From Pegoplata infirma (Eukaryota > Arthropoda > Insecta > Diptera > Anthomyiidae): DNA of 64,000 nucleotides. Shown here piece after piece: positions 33,662-46,226 of the stretch. The notes beneath the pieces were generated by a model, which saw only the letters and a list, made by a program, of their open reading frames with translations, did not search any database and was not told the DNA's origin. The stretch is from the NCBI GenBank assembly GCA_963921195.1, contig OY992538.1:4464001-4528000 (forward strand). Direction: 5' to 3'. Both the position numbers and the translations under genes were made by a program. Every line of letters starts with the position of its first letter. Position 1 is the first letter of the stretch.

Positions 33662-34455
33662 TGGCGTTGGGGACACTTTCCACGCAAAAAAAATTTATTT
33701 TTTTGTATGCTTAACGTAAGAAACATTTTTATGCCATATGAAGTTCATCGACCTGCACTTTGAACAAGGGGACTAGGACATGTAATTTTTACGGTCCGCC
33801 CTTTTTGGGGTCATGAATAGTGATAAATAATGGTAATATTGTATTAATTAAGTACACAAACACACACTCACACACGAGTATATTTTATGGAGTAGAAAAA
33901 ACTGTTTCTGTGTTTTTTTCTTGTGTTTTTTGGTTTTTTTGTTGTATTTCATTACATTTGTTTTAGTTTTATAGCTCTCCAAATAGAAGTACTCCGCACT
34001 TTTTTTGATGGGATATTTTATGCCTTACTCGTATGCTTTGCTATAAATTTGATCAATTATTTTATACCTTACTGGTATTCTTTGTCATAATGTGGATGCA
34101 TTCCTTTGAGTCTCATCCCATGTTAAAATCATTAATGCTGCAATGTATAAAATAATCCTAAACCTTATTTTTTAGGTTATTTGGTAATCAATGTTTTGCG
34201 GGGCTTTAATTTGAAACGCAAAAAAGTATTTTTTTTTTGTGAACCGGTCAAATGTTTATTATTCAAAAACGTCAAAATTTGTATGGAATAATTAATATTC
34301 GTTGGTAAACAATCCCATCTTACAAAAAATTTAATTTCTTCCCATTTAAAACTATAAAAGATACACTCAATATAATTATTTTTAACAACTTCGAAGCGCA
34401 CTTAATTTAAATAATGTTGATTTTATTTGTCCGATACTGTATGTAGTTAGTTGTA

Positions 34456-35323
34456 TATTAGGCATTCTACACCAAATGTCCAGCGAAAAAAAAAAACATG
34501 TGTACCGTGAATTTCTATATAGGATGTATGGATAGCCCTATATGGAACTAAGAAAATTGCGTTTTTGGTTTTTCAATTTTTCAAAAACTGGGCTTAGGAG
34601 GCGTGGTCAAATATTGGAAAATGGTCTAATTTGTGTCGAGTTGCTTTGATTAAACATTTATCAAATTAAAACGGAATGCACCACAATCTCAAAAATGTAC
34701 ATTCTTGTATAGTTTTGTATGGGCTATCGAATAATTTTTTTTTTTAATTTTCAGAACCCTGAAACAATTTATCAAAAATCTATCCACACAAAAAATTCAG
34801 ACATTTTTTTTTCTTTTTTTTTCGAGAAAATCGCATTGGAATTTTAAATTTCATAACAATTTAGTAATTTGCTTTTATTGTCTTGTTTTAACATAGCGTA
34901 TGAGTAACATTTATGCAAATATTTAAATTACAAAATTGTTATAAAATTTAAAATTCAAAAGCGATTTTTCGAAAAAAAAAACGAAAAACACATGTCTGAA
35001 AAACACATGTCTGATTTTTGATAAATTGACTTTTCAGAACGGGTTCTGAAAGTTTTCCAAAAAAAATTTAATCGATAGCCCATACAATATAATGTAAATT
35101 TTTGAGATTGTGTGTACATTCCGTTTTAGTTTGATAAATATTTAATCAAGGCAATTCGACACAAATTTGACAGTTTTTCCAATATTTGACCACGCCTCCT
35201 ATGCCCAGTTTTTGAAAAATTCAAAAACCAAAAACGCAATTTTCTTAGTTTTATGTAATTCAGAAATTCACGGGACACATGTTTTTCTGTAGCGGGACAT
35301 TTGGTGTGGAGTGCCTCATATAT
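34456..35323. mobile_element. Foldback element P3
   Basis: Third member of the P family: GGCATTCTACACCAAATG near 34461 and CATTTGGTGTGGAGTGCC at about 35299-35316, with the same arm words as P1 and P2 (GGATAGCCC, AAGAAAATTGCG, CTTAGGAGGCGTGG). Least interrupted of the three. Confidence 0.78.
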
Positions 35324-35329
35324 GTAGTT

Positions 35330-36734
35330 TGCTAATAGTTTTTATATTTGTTTGGTTGGTTTTATTTAGCGGTCTAGACTGTAGAGCGATATTTTTCTTT
35401 AGTTTATTTTTATTTTTTGCTAGAACAGTGATTTTTGTTTTAAATTTTTTTTCGCATACATTTGCACATTTTTGTTCAAAACATTAATTTCACTTTTTTT
35501 TTTTGTTTAAATGTCTTGTAAATTTGTTTTATATCAATTTAGTTTTTATTTAATTGTAGCTGAATAATTATTTTTTTTCTTTATTTGTTGCAATATTGTT
35601 TAGTATTTTAAAATATACATAAATATTTTTTTTTTATTTTAAAATATACATAAATATTTTTTTTAAATTAGCATTTTTCGTTTTGTTTTTCAAAAACAAA
35701 AAAATTATTAACCGCCAAAACACATAAATAAATAGTTTTTCGTTTTTATTAACAATTCTATTTTTATGCAAAAATTCACGGTCTAATCTCACGATTTCTA
35801 CACGATCTGTAATTTTTCTTCACCATCACGTTTAAGTTTTTCATTTTTAAATTGTGTAAATTTTCTATTTTTTTTTTTGTTGTTTTTTGTGAAAATGCAT
35901 TTGTTTTTAAAGTGACATTACGCCCTTGGCAAAAATTTTCAAGCGGTTTTATTTTATACTGAATTTTATAAATAAATTTTTTGCATTACGTAAATTAAAT
36001 AAATTTATATTTTTGTTTTGTAAATTCACTTGTAACGTTAAACATTTTATATGAATATAATAAATATTTGTTTTATTGATTTTCACTAGTGGCAGAGGGC
36101 AACACCTTAAAAAAAAATAATTATTTTATTTGAAATTCTAAACCAGATTTTCTAAAAGTTATTAACATTTTATTTCCATTTCAGTAACTTTGGAATTTCA
36201 TATATTACAAGTTACATGCCACTATACCTCAAAATAAAATATTTTTTTTTAAATGCATTTAATTTTTTTTTTTAAACTAAACGATAGTACGGAACTAGAA
36301 ATATTTTGAATTATTCACGTTTCATTTGAACTCATAGTCTGCCGACTTTAAATTATTGCTTTACATTTTGTTAAAAAAAAAATTTGTAACTCAAATTCAA
36401 AACCATAATCAAACAAGTTACATTTAATATTTATTCTGGCATGTTTTTTTTTTTGTTTAAGTACATTTTTTTTTCAAAAATTTCCACAGTTTTTTTTATC
36501 CACCATTAATCACTCTTTTACTTGTGTACTTTATTAACCAACCAAAAGATTGTAAAGTTTAGTTTTTTTTTGTTTAAAAAACTTCTTTATTTAACTATTC
36601 ACAAATTAAAGTTCGATTTTAAGGCTCTCGTAAACTTTATTTTATTTTGATTATTTTTTATTTTATTTGGTGCATTTGTCTGTTGCTTCTAAAAGTTTAC
36701 CTTTAGTTTTTGATATATCCACAGTGGAACTAAA
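35330..36734. other. Very AT-rich upstream region, no recognised gene
   Basis: Long T- and A-runs and a short direct repeat (TTTTAAAATATACATAAATA at about 35607-35663). If the candidate promoter at 36758-36765 is real, its non-coding leader would lie here. No coding frame or TE ends recognised. Confidence 0.4.
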
Positions 36735-36765
36735 GTGTGATATGTGAATGTCAGTTGTTTATATA
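36735..36765 (-). promoter_or_regulatory. Candidate TATA promoter upstream of Tret1
   Basis: Minus-strand TATATAAA at 36765-36758 followed about 30 nt later by an ATCACACTTTAG stretch suitable for a start site. It lies 5.1 kb upstream of coding exon 1, in a patch less AT-rich than its surroundings. If used, it would imply a non-coding first exon. A plus-strand TATAAAG lies nearby (about 36804-36810), so a divergent promoter is also possible. Context-based only. Confidence 0.22.
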
Positions 36766-37045
36766 GTAAGCGGTTGACTTGCACCGCTTTCGTCCCCAAA
36801 ACAATATAAAGCGATTTCTTGTTACACTACTACATTCAGCACTTTTCTATATGTAGTCTGAGACTTCTGAAATCTCTCTTTTTTTTTGATTTTTTGCTAA
36901 ATTACCACAAAATGCATTTAGCTTCAGGGTTGCCATTCTAAATTCAAATAATCAAAAACTAAATAAGTTGGATTATTTTTGTAGCAAACTATGTGGTGGA
37001 CGATTTTTTTCTATAAAACTACTACCTTTTACTGATGTAATTCGA

Positions 37046-37204
37046 AAAAGTTCAATTGTAATTCAAAGATTCCATTTGTAATTCGAAGATTCCATATGTA
37101 ATTCGAATATTCCATTTGTACTATGAGGATTCCACTTGTAATTCGAAATCGATCAATTGTAATTAGAAAAAGATCAATTGTAATTCGAAAAATATCAAAT
37201 GTAA
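37046..37204. repeat. Minisatellite of ~20-bp TTGTAATTCGAA units
   Basis: About eight irregular units, most containing TGTAATTCGAA; earlier units add GATTCCAT and later ones add GATCAAT. Confidence 0.75.
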
Positions 37205-37311
37205 TGTACTGTTAACATAGCACAGTACATTATCGTAGAGTTTGTGTTCGTCAACTTACAGGCATAACGTTCGGTATTTCGTTTGTGCTAATATGCAACC
37301 ACTAAAAAATG

Positions 37312-37506
37312 TCTATTGGCAATAAATATAAGCCGATTTCACTCAAATTTGGCTTACGTGTATTTTCTATACTGATAAAGGATCTTACCAAATATAGATC
37401 CAATCGGTTCATGGTTGTACTTGCGACCCATTTTTCAAACACAATAATTTACTTGTAAATTTATTTTTCATTTTTAGTGTTCGGTGCGTATTATTAATTT
37501 TAACAT
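37312..37506. repeat. Duplicated host segment W (copy 1)
   Basis: TTGGCAATAAATATAAGCCG, AAAGGATCTTACC and GTTCGGTGCGTATTATT recur in the same order at 38646-38838. Both copies carry an F-type MITE at or next to their right edge. Confidence 0.75.
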
Positions 37507-38068
37507 CACTCAAAAAATTATGTTAGTAAAATCAACTGAAAATGTCAGTTAAAATAACTACTTTGTAAGTTGTTTTGGAGTCAACTACTTTTTCAGTTAA
37601 ATTAACTAACAATGTTAGTTATTTTAACTGACAAAAAACAACTGACTTATGTAGTAAAAACTACTTACATTTGTAGTCAAAACAACTAAAATGTAGTAAA
37701 AATAAAATAATCAATACATAATTTTTTTTTCAAAAAATTTTACAGAAAAAAATTTGAAGACCAAATTTTTTCCAAGTTTGTTTAAAGTTGTGAAAAAATA
37801 AAAAAAACGAAAATTTATTTTTATTTTTTGGAAAAAAGCTGAAAATTTTTCAGAGATAAAAAAAAATAAAATTAACTACTTTAAATAACTGTTACTACAT
37901 CACAGTACTTTTTTGTTAGTTGTTATAAAAAACGACTTAAAATAACTAACACAAATAGTTGTTTGTTATTTTTCATATAAAAACAACTGACTTTGTAGTT
38001 GAAAACAACTAACTACTGTAAAATATACAAACAACTTACATGTAGTAACTTACATAATTTTCTGAGTG
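37507..38068. mobile_element. CACTCAAAA-type MITE F1
   Basis: CACTCAAAAAATTATGTTAG to CATAATTTTCTGAGTG. The interior word is AGTTATTTTAACT and ACTACTTT. Flanks are AT...AT, not TA; the duplicated host sequence at 38830-38840 shows the unoccupied AACATGCTT. Confidence 0.78.
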
Positions 38069-38153
38069 ATGCTTATTATAAGTTAATAATACGAACCGTA
38101 TTTCATGTAATGAAAAAAAAACTATCGCCCGATATTCAGTTAAATATTGGCAA

Positions 38154-38645
38154 TAGAGACGGTCGCGTGAGTGCATTTTGACTCACGCACGCTCACTAAA
38201 TAAAAGGTATTGTTTTCTGCTCACATTCACGCACTCTCATTGTTTTCTGCTCACATTCACGCACGCTCATGTGAGTAACTAAAATGTGTGTCATGATCAC
38301 GAAATAATCACGCTTACGAAGACTCACGAAACTTTAAAAAAAAAATTATTTAACTTTTTTTCAAATTCTTAAACAAAAAGTATTTAATTTCCTAAAATTA
38401 GTCATACAAATTTATTTTAATCATTAATTTTGTATTAATTACCCTCTAAATTCAATACGATGACGATTTTCTTGCTTGTTTTCTGTTTCAGACAGCACAA
38501 AACAAACACGCAAACTCACGAAGCAAAAATTAATCATTCACGCTCACGGACGAAAATATTTTTTCTAATCACGCGCACTCACGATCACGTGAGTAAAAAT
38601 AAATTTCGAGACTCACGAAAATTTCGTGTCACATTATCATCCCTA
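38154..38645. mobile_element. hAT-like MITE V1 (8-bp TSD ATTGGCAA)
   Basis: TAGAGACGGTCGCGTGAGTG at the left and ATTATCATCCCTA at the right; exact duplication ATTGGCAA at 38146-38153 and 38646-38653. Subterminal CACTCACG / CGTGAGT words are dense. Confidence 0.85.
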
Positions 38646-38838
38646 ATTGGCAATAAATATAAGCCGATTTCACTCAACTTTGGTTTACGCGTATTTTCTA
38701 CACTAATAAAGGATCTTACCAAATATAGATCCAATCGGTTCATGATTGGACTTAGGCCCATTTTTTAAACAATAATTTACTTGTAAATTTATTTTTCATC
38801 TTTGGTGTTCGGTGCGTATTATTAATTTTAACATGCTT
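38646..38838. repeat. Duplicated host segment W (copy 2)
   Basis: Second copy of 37312-37506, starting directly at the right target duplication of V1 and ending at the truncated MITE F2. Confidence 0.75.
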
Positions 38839-39203
38839 CACTCAGAAAATTATGTAAGTTACTACATGTTAGTTGTTTGTATATTTTACAGTAGTTAGTT
38901 ATTTTCAACTAAAAAGTCAGTTGTTTTTGTATGAAAAATGTCAAACAACTATTTCTGTTAGTTATTTTAAGTAGTTTTTTTGAATAACTAACAAAAAAGT
39001 ACTGTGATGTAGTAACAGTTATTTAAAGTAGTTAATTTTATTTTTTTTATCTCTGAAAATCTTTCAAAGTTTTTTTCCAAAAAATAAAAATAAATTTTCG
39101 TTTTTTTTTATTTTTCACAACTTTAAAAAAAAAAAAAACGTTGAAAAAATTTGGTCTTCATTTTTTTTTCTGAAAAATTAAAAAAAAAAAAAAAATTATT
39201 TAT
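38839..39203. mobile_element. MITE F2, reversed and truncated
   Basis: Begins CACTCAGAAAATTATGTAAG, the reverse of F1's right end. It breaks off in an A-run where element G begins at 39204. Confidence 0.7.
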
Positions 39204-39618
39204 CAGCGTTGCCAGTTTTTGTTGTAATTTGTCCCCAAAAAATCGCCAAATCGACTTTAACTTATCATAACTATCTAAATAAATGCCGGATATCTTTTAT
39301 TTTGGTCAAATTGGGTTCGCGAACATTTTTTCTATAAGACTGATTCATAAAAAAAGTTATTGTTCATAGTAATATAACTTTTAATGTGTTGACTACTTAA
39401 AAAAAAGATGCACAATTTTCTATTCAACATTTTGCTACATAATTTTTTTGTACGTGGATCTGGACTTTGTTTAATTGGTCAGACTTACAGAAAACATGTT
39501 CACGAATCCAATTTGACCAAAATAAACCTTATCCCTCATTTATTATAAAAGTTATGATGAATCAAAGTCGATTTGAGGATTTTTTTGGGACAAATTACAA
39601 CAAAAACTGGCAACGCTG
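39204..39618. mobile_element. Foldback MITE G (CAGCGTTGCCAG ends)
   Basis: CAGCGTTGCCAGTTTTTGTT with ACAAATTACAACAAAAACTG... GGCAACGCTG at the other end; arms extend over 60 bp (AAATCGACTTTAA / matching complement). No clear target duplication, perhaps because the left flank was rearranged with F2. Confidence 0.75.
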
Positions 39619-39855
39619 CGTGCTATATTCAATGTAATGATAAAATCATTAGTTTCCGACCGAATATTCTGGTAAGGTTTCGTTCAAAAAGTACTATTCG
39701 GACAGTATTCCGTTTAGGTCACAATTTTAACCCAATATGTCCAAATACCGAATAATTTTAAAAGACTGTATTTTTTTTTAATTTAAATTGAAAAAACGTT
39801 TTAAAATACACAATTAATTTAAATGTTATAAATTTTTTAGTTTTTTTTAATATTT

Positions 39856-40428
39856 CACTCACAAAATTATGTTAGTAAAATCAACTGAAAATGTCAGTTA
39901 AAATAACTACTTTGTAAGTTGTTTTGGGGTTGACACTTTTTCAGTTAAATCAACTCACAATGTTAGTTATTTTAACTGACAAAAAACAACTGACTTATGT
40001 AGTAAAAACTACTTACATTTGTAGTCAAAACAACTAAAATGTAGTAAAAATAAAATAATCAATATATTTTTTTTTTCACAAAATTTTTCCAAAAAAAAAA
40101 TTTGAAGACCAAATTTTTTCCAAGTTTTTTTTTTTTTAAAAAAGAAGTTGTGCAAAATACAAAAACGAAAATTTATTTTTATTTTTTGGAAAATTTTTTT
40201 TCAGAGATAAAAATATTAAAATAACTACTTTAAATAACTGTTACTACATCACAGTACTTTTTTGTTAGTTGTTCAAAAAAAAAAAAAAAAAAAGACTTAA
40301 AATAACTAACAGAAATAGTTGTTTGATATTTTTCATACAAAAACAACTGACTTTGTAGTTGAAAGCAACTAACTACTGTAAAATATACAAATAACTAACA
40401 TGTAGTAACTTACATAATTTTCTGAGTG
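39856..40428. mobile_element. CACTCAAAA-type MITE F3
   Basis: CACTCACAAAATTATGTTAG to ATTTTCTGAGTG, closely similar to F1, with TT...TT flanks. Confidence 0.78.
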
Positions 40429-41395
40429 TTACATTTAATTTTTAAGATTATCTAGGGATGTTTTTGTGTTGAATCTATCAAGAAAACCCAAAAGGAGATG
40501 TGATCTGAAACTTATTCAGAACATTTTGATGTCAGAAAAAGTTCTTTCTGTGAACTTGGAATAGGAGGGCGAAAAACTATTTTCCCTAACCCCCATACAA
40601 CATTAACGCAACTATTTCCTTAAAAAGAGTATTTTAACACTTTCTGCGAGGGGCAAAGTTTACACTATAATACATGGTAACCCTAACGTGGGTATATGTT
40701 TATTACAAAACGAGAGAATCAAAGAGTTTAAAAGAGTTATATCGGGAGAATTTTCTGTGATCCACTTGTTTGGCTGAAAAATCAATGTAAATTAAATACC
40801 AATGCGAGAGTGTGTAACAAAAAGAGTAAATAAATGAAAACAAATGAATGAATTTTGTATCTTTTTGTAGAGCACAATTCTATAGATATTTCATTTATAT
40901 CTTTACAATCTCAAGGGCAAAAATACAAATAAATAAATTTCTTCGATGTTAATATGCAAATTTTTTCTTGTTTTTATAATACAAACTTAAAAAAAAGTCA
41001 CATGTTGCCAAAATCACTGATTAACTACAATATGAATTTACTTGCAAAAAAAAAATGTTACAATTAATTCAGGCGCCAAAAAAAATATAAATTATTAAAT
41101 TGTGAGTCAAACTTACAAGAAATTGAATAATAAAAGTTAATTTAAATGTATTTTGGAAATATTATAAAAACATTTTAATTTTCCTTTCATTTAACCTTTA
41201 AACAATATGCAATACGTCGTTTATATATTATTTATTATTAATAATACTTACAAAAATATTTCAAATGTTTACTTTCTCAACTATATACAGCTTTTTATAT
41301 TGTGCACTAAAAATATCCTTATTTTTACTGCTTCTACACTCGAAAGCCCCTGTACTTTTAAAGGAAAAGTCAAGTAAATAAATTTAAAAAAACAG
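40429..41395. other. AT-rich DNA, nothing recognised
   Basis: No supported frame, element ends or repeats beyond simple AT richness. Confidence 0.35.
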
Positions 41396-41925
41396 CTGAC
41401 AAGGGAAGTCTCCCTGGTATCACCCTCCGATCTTCATGAAATTTGGATATGTTGTTAAGAACGAAAATTAATTCGACACGTATTTTTTTTAGCGGCCCAA
41501 ACTTATTGACCTTTTTCAGTTTTTTACGATTTACGCCTATTTAAACAAAATTAATATAGGCATGTGTGGTATCAGATTAAAGGTATTAAAAATACCTATC
41601 TCGTGGTGCTAACGACGGGCCAAAGAAGTTAATAATTTTCGATTTATTAACAAAAATGTCATAAAATTTAGGTATTTTACTCAATATGACGAGTTTTCCA
41701 AAGACCTTTCATTTGGTATGTAACATGACTAGGTTTCTTTGTATAATATAGGAGATAAACGAAAAAAACTGAAAAATGGCCTGTTCTTCCCCCCTCTTTT
41801 TTACCCCCTAAATATGAATTTGGGCCGCTAAAAAAAATACGTGTCCCTTTATTTTTTCTGATCTACAAGATAAAACCAATTACATAAAGATCCGCGGGTG
41901 ACACTAGGGAGACTTTCCTTGTGAG
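41396..41925. mobile_element. Foldback element N1 (CTGACAAGGGAAGTC ends)
   Basis: CTGACAAGGGAAGTCTCCCT and its diverged complement ending CTTTCCTTGTGAG. A second, reversed copy lies at 51143-51647 (shared GTATTTTTTTTAGCGGCCCA). An M-repeat terminus follows directly (TGTTAAATTCGTCTG). Confidence 0.72.
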
Positions 41926-42379
41926 TGTTAAATTCGTCTGTGCCAAATCTTTTAACCCTCTAAAATGTAGAAAAAAATGTATATCCGCGCCCACAAAAAG
42001 AGACAAGCAACAAAAACGTAATTTTCTAATCTCCTGGGTCAAAGTGCAAGGGTTTGAACTTTTTCTTAGCAAACATTCACTTTTTTTATGGCAAACGACT
42101 TCATTGATGCGTCCTCGGCTTGCTCCGTTGTATCGCGTTGTAGCGCAGTACTGCGCTGCCAAACTGCAATTTTTCGAAAAAAAGTTTTTAACCGAAATAA
42201 GGCACTCAAAGAGTAAAGAATCCAATTCATCTATAGGAAGCAACAGATTTGAGTATCAGCTTCATTACACAATATTTTCAAAAATACAGCTGAAAACCCC
42301 ATTTTCGTCAAAGATAAGCGCTACAGAGCCATGATTACCGACTTTTTGTTGGCCGTAATACAATATATCAACTTGGATG

Positions 42380-43207
42380 TAGTGTTTATAAACCGGTTAA
42401 CCGAAAAACCGGGTTTTTCCCAAAATTTCGGTTTTTTTGCAAACCGGTTAACCGGAATTGAAATTTTCAATTCCGGTTAACCGGTTTGCACCGGTGCACC
42501 GAAAACCGGTTTTTTCTGTCGGTTAAACGGTTTCTTTAAATACATGCAAAACGGATTATTTTTTTTAATTATTAAGGGTTTTTACTTATTTTTTATGACA
42601 TTTTCAAAATTTTGTTAATAAAACATTGAAAATCCGTGAGAAAGAAAGTCTAAAATATTTTTTATTTACAAGAAACAATTTTCCAAATAGGGATTTTATT
42701 AAGAATCTGGTAAATATTAAAAATTCACATTGTTGTAAGCAAGTTTTGGACACTTTCATTGAAAACTTTATAAGTGACTGTTAACCAGATAGTGAAATTC
42801 CTGTTAATGGAGAGAATGCCAATAAAAGAACATCGAAATTAAATACGGTACTGCAATTTACAACGAAGTGATGTATTTTTTAAATAAAACCAATAAAAGT
42901 TAAATTAAAGCCCCGGAGAATATGGGAAAATAAAAGCACCGTATTTAAATACCGCTATTTTGAAAAGGTATCAGTTGCCAACTTTGCTGAAAGAAACAAA
43001 TATGTTAACTTAAGTTATATATTCGCTTTTGTATTAAATAAAATTTAGCTATTTTAAAGTATTTTTTGGGTTTGTCAGTTAAAGAAAAAAAACCGGTTAA
43101 CCGCTTTTTCATTCCGGTTTAACCGAGAAAACCGGTTAACCGAAAAAGCTGATTTTCGGTTAACCGAGAAACCGGTTTTCCAAAATGTCGGTTTTTTATA
43201 AACACTA
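42380..43207. mobile_element. hAT-like MITE U (TAGTGTTTATAAACCGG ends)
   Basis: TAGTGTTTATAAACCGG and TTTATAAACACTA; both subterminal regions are packed with AACCGGTTAACCG words. No matching 8-bp flanks found, so the class is tentative. Confidence 0.65.
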
Positions 43208-43354
43208 GTCCAGACTAGTTAATGGTGCTGCAAAAATTATTTTTTTTTGTCTAAAATTTAATGCATATTTAGTTTATATATTGTGCAAATAAATTAAAAA
43301 TAAATAGAAGTTGGTTTTTTTGATGTTTAAAAATGATGCTGATTTGAATAAAAT

Positions 43355-43640
43355 ACACTGGAATTAGGCTTGAATATGACTTGAATTGAACTGGAATTAG
43401 GCTTGAATTAAACTGTAATTCAAGCCATATTCAAGTAATTTCTTTGGTTCGACTGGAATTACGCTTTAATTTAGGACTTGCATTCAAGTGTTTTTACAAT
43501 GTTTTGTTTGACTTGAATTCAAGTGCCCGTTTTGCTGGTATATGCTATTGAATTACAGTGTAATTCAAGTATAATTCAAGGCTTGAAAATTGAAAATATG
43601 ACTGGAATTACGCTTGATTTACACTTGAATTCCAGCAATT
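43355..43640. repeat. Cluster of CTTGAATT / AATTCAAG words
   Basis: About 280 bp dominated by GGAATTAGGCTTGAATT-type units in both orientations. It probably represents the interior of another word-dense MITE whose ends (ACACTGGAATTA...) I cannot place with certainty. Confidence 0.5.
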
Positions 43641-43654
43641 TGGCTTATTGGGAA

Positions 43655-43826
43655 AAGAAGACATCTAAAAATGGTTTTAAATTGGAAAATACAACCCTAA
43701 TTTGTAATATAATAATTTTTATATGAAAGAGTTCAAAATTATTTTAAATTAAAAAATTCCCGGGAATACGATTTTTTTAAAACGATTTCCCGGGAATTGA
43801 AAAGTCCGGGAATTTAGAAACCCTAG
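43655..43826. mobile_element. Right-end fragment of a T-family hAT element
   Basis: Matches 28460-28644, including TTCCCGGGAA palindromes and the terminal TTTAGAAACCCTA. The left part is missing. Confidence 0.72.
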
Positions 43827-43893
43827 TTGTGACAGATAATTTTATGTAATTTTATATACGTTAACCCTAAACTAATAATTTTTGTAAAAAAAA

Positions 43894-44163
43894 ATGTCAG
43901 TTTTGAATAAAGCGCCACTTTTGATCTTATTCCAACTTTTTAAGCGTAAAACCCGATCCGAGTGTACACATGATTTTTTGTTCCCGCTTTTTACCTTGCA
44001 GGCCAAAGGCCCCCGTTTAGGAGCTCAGTTTAACAAGTTTACTACTACCGTTGGTCAGTCCTATTCCAACTTTTTAAGCGTAAAACCAGATAAGAGTGTA
44101 CGCAGGATTTTTTGCCGAATTTTGGGCTCATTACAACAAACAGACTGTGTTTTGTATAAATAA
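43894..44163 (+). other. Open frame with internal duplication, not a supported gene
   Basis: An 89-codon open frame in which TTTTTAAGCGTAAAACC and GAGTGTAC words occur twice, about 135 bp apart. The product is not recognised. Composition is slightly less AT-rich than neighbours. Most likely a transposon remnant; 44164-44792 beyond it shows nothing recognisable. Confidence 0.2.
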
Positions 44164-44817
44164 ACTAAGTTTTTACTTTAAAAAGCTTTAGAAATTCAAT
44201 AACACTTTAATGGTTGAATAAACCTACAAACTTGCACTTTTTGATAATTTGTTTTTGTGTGAACTAAAACTTCATATTTAATTTTTGTTATATAAATCAA
44301 CATTTTACATTCAATTCGAGCACATTGTATACCCCATATTTGCAGTATATTGTATTTTGTTTGACAAATTGTTTTGGTCGGTATTAACGATGCATTATTT
44401 CTCTGTACAAAAATTCTAAAAATAGACAATTTTTTTTTCAATTTTTACGTTCAGCCTACTACAAAATATAAGGAAAATAACATGTTCGTATGTTCATAAA
44501 CTAAATTTCAAATTAAATGCGCAACACTTTTTATTTTTCTCTTGTTTCGATTGTATTCATAAAATTGCATCAGTCATCCACAAATTTATGGTTAACACTT
44601 CTTAAGGATTTTAACAAAAACTTTCCATCCATATCACTTATGTATTTTTGTACTTGCACATGTGTTTTTTTATCATCATTAACCCTAAGTTGTATACATT
44701 TTAAGAGAACATGTGTATTTTAAATAAAACCCTTTATTCAGGCTCAATATTGCTTACGATCATTAAGATTTTCTTACAAAAAAAAAAAAAAACCCGAGTA
44801 AAAAAGGTTATATATAT

Positions 44818-45121
44818 TAGAGATGGGCGCGTGAGTGAATTTTGAATAAAAATTCATTTAAATCACAATTTAGTATAAATTTCCCTCTAAAATCAAAATA
44901 GTGACGATTTCTTTTACTTGTTTTCTTTTTCAAACAGCACAAAACAATCACGCAAACTCACGAAACAAAAATTACTCACGCACGCTCACGCACGAAACTA
45001 TTTTTTCCAATCACGCGCACTCACGATCACGTGAGTAAAAATAAATTTCACTCACGATCACGCGTGATTCACGCGTGAATCACGTGAATCACGAAAAATT
45101 CGTGTCACGCGCGCATCTCTA
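44818..45121. mobile_element. hAT-like MITE V2 (8-bp TSD ATATATAT)
   Basis: TAGAGATGGGCGCGTGAGTG to CACGCGCGCATCTCTA; duplication ATATATAT at 44810-44817 and 45122-45129. Same family as V1, with the same CACTCACG/CGTGAGT words. Confidence 0.83.
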
Positions 45122-45893
45122 ATATATATTCATATAAAATAATATAAAGACATCATATATAATCATATATAGTTTAATGCGAAAAATGAGTCGATAAAAC
45201 GATATCAAAACTTATCAAATTTGATCAAATCTAATCAAATTTGATATAATTTTAATATAATTTTATATAGTTATATGGGCAAGGCCACGAAAAATGAAAC
45301 CACATAGATTTTTTTTTTCTGTCACAAAGCCCAAAATATTTTTTACATTTGAAATGTCAAATATGTATGGAATATGGCATCACTGTATGCCAGTCGAAAA
45401 TTTGTGTCTGCTTTGACATTTCTTTTCATAAGTGCCACGTGCAAGGCGTAGTTGGAAAATATATCAATGTCGGCGAAAAAGGTAAATTTTGTTGTTATTT
45501 TTTTGTGCTTTAGACAGATGATTACTTTTTTTGGATAGAATATAAATCAAACTATTGATGAGCAAGCAAATTTGTGTACAAATCTTGGCTTTTGGACCAA
45601 TTAGGGCTTAAAGTACACTGAAAGAATTTTGTTCATTACGGCTATGAAAACGTACATTGATTCTATGAAAAAAATCATTAGAAGTGAGCCAATGATGCCC
45701 TTCATAGAATCTATGAAACAAATTCATAGAAACCAGATACCTATGAAAAAGTTCATAGGCTATGGAGAAAAAAAATTATTTTTCAATTCTATTTTTTTTT
45801 TTATTTTATTATTTAATTTTTATTTACTTTATTATTTTATTTTTATTTATTTACAATATTCTATTTTTAAAAATTTATTTATTTTTAACTGAT

Positions 45894-45966
45894 CCCCACC
45901 GAGATTCGAACACAATACCAGTTGTTCGTGAAGCTTAATCTCTAACCACTGAGCTAAAGTAAATAA
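45894..45966 (-). other. tRNA-like module 1 of the MITE
   Basis: Minus strand has an exact A-box TAGCTCAGTGG and a B-box-like GTTCGAATCTC. Acceptor stem pairing is lost and the T stem is imperfect. Not a functional tRNA; it could still recruit Pol III. Confidence 0.45.
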
Positions 45967-46151
45967 ACAAGTTATAACACTTAAAATCCATTTTGTTTAA
46001 TATGCTGCTTTAAAATATTATGCTCTGCCACAATGCTCTGCCAAAATCTGTGTGTATGTTTGTAAAAAACAAAATGTTTGTGTATTTGCAAAAAAAAAAA
46101 TAACGAACATTACAAAACTAAGTGTTAGTCGGCGAGGTTTTCCTCCTTTGG

Positions 46152-46226
46152 TGGCGCTGATAGCTAAGGCGTCGATTATAAATTTCCCAGCCGGTAGGTC
46201 TTGGGTTCAAACCCCGCCTGGGCAGC
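46152..46226 (+). other. tRNA-like module 2 of the MITE
   Basis: Plus strand has an A-box-like TAGCTAAGGCG and B-box GGTTCAAACCCC with a paired inner T stem. Its body differs from module 1, so the two came from different sources. Its 3' side faces away from module 1. Confidence 0.45.

Noticed and set aside
37046..37204. Possible CRISPR-like array.
   Set aside because: Units are about 20 bp, irregular and without unique spacers, and this is a eukaryotic genome; it is a minisatellite.
41863..42334. Overlapping open frames of 126 and 137 codons on opposite strands.
   Set aside because: They lie over the end of N1 and an M-repeat terminus; neither has recognisable sequence, and they overlap antisense.
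45894..46226. Functional tRNA genes.
   Set aside because: A- and B-box words are present, but acceptor and anticodon stems do not pair; kept only as tRNA-like modules.
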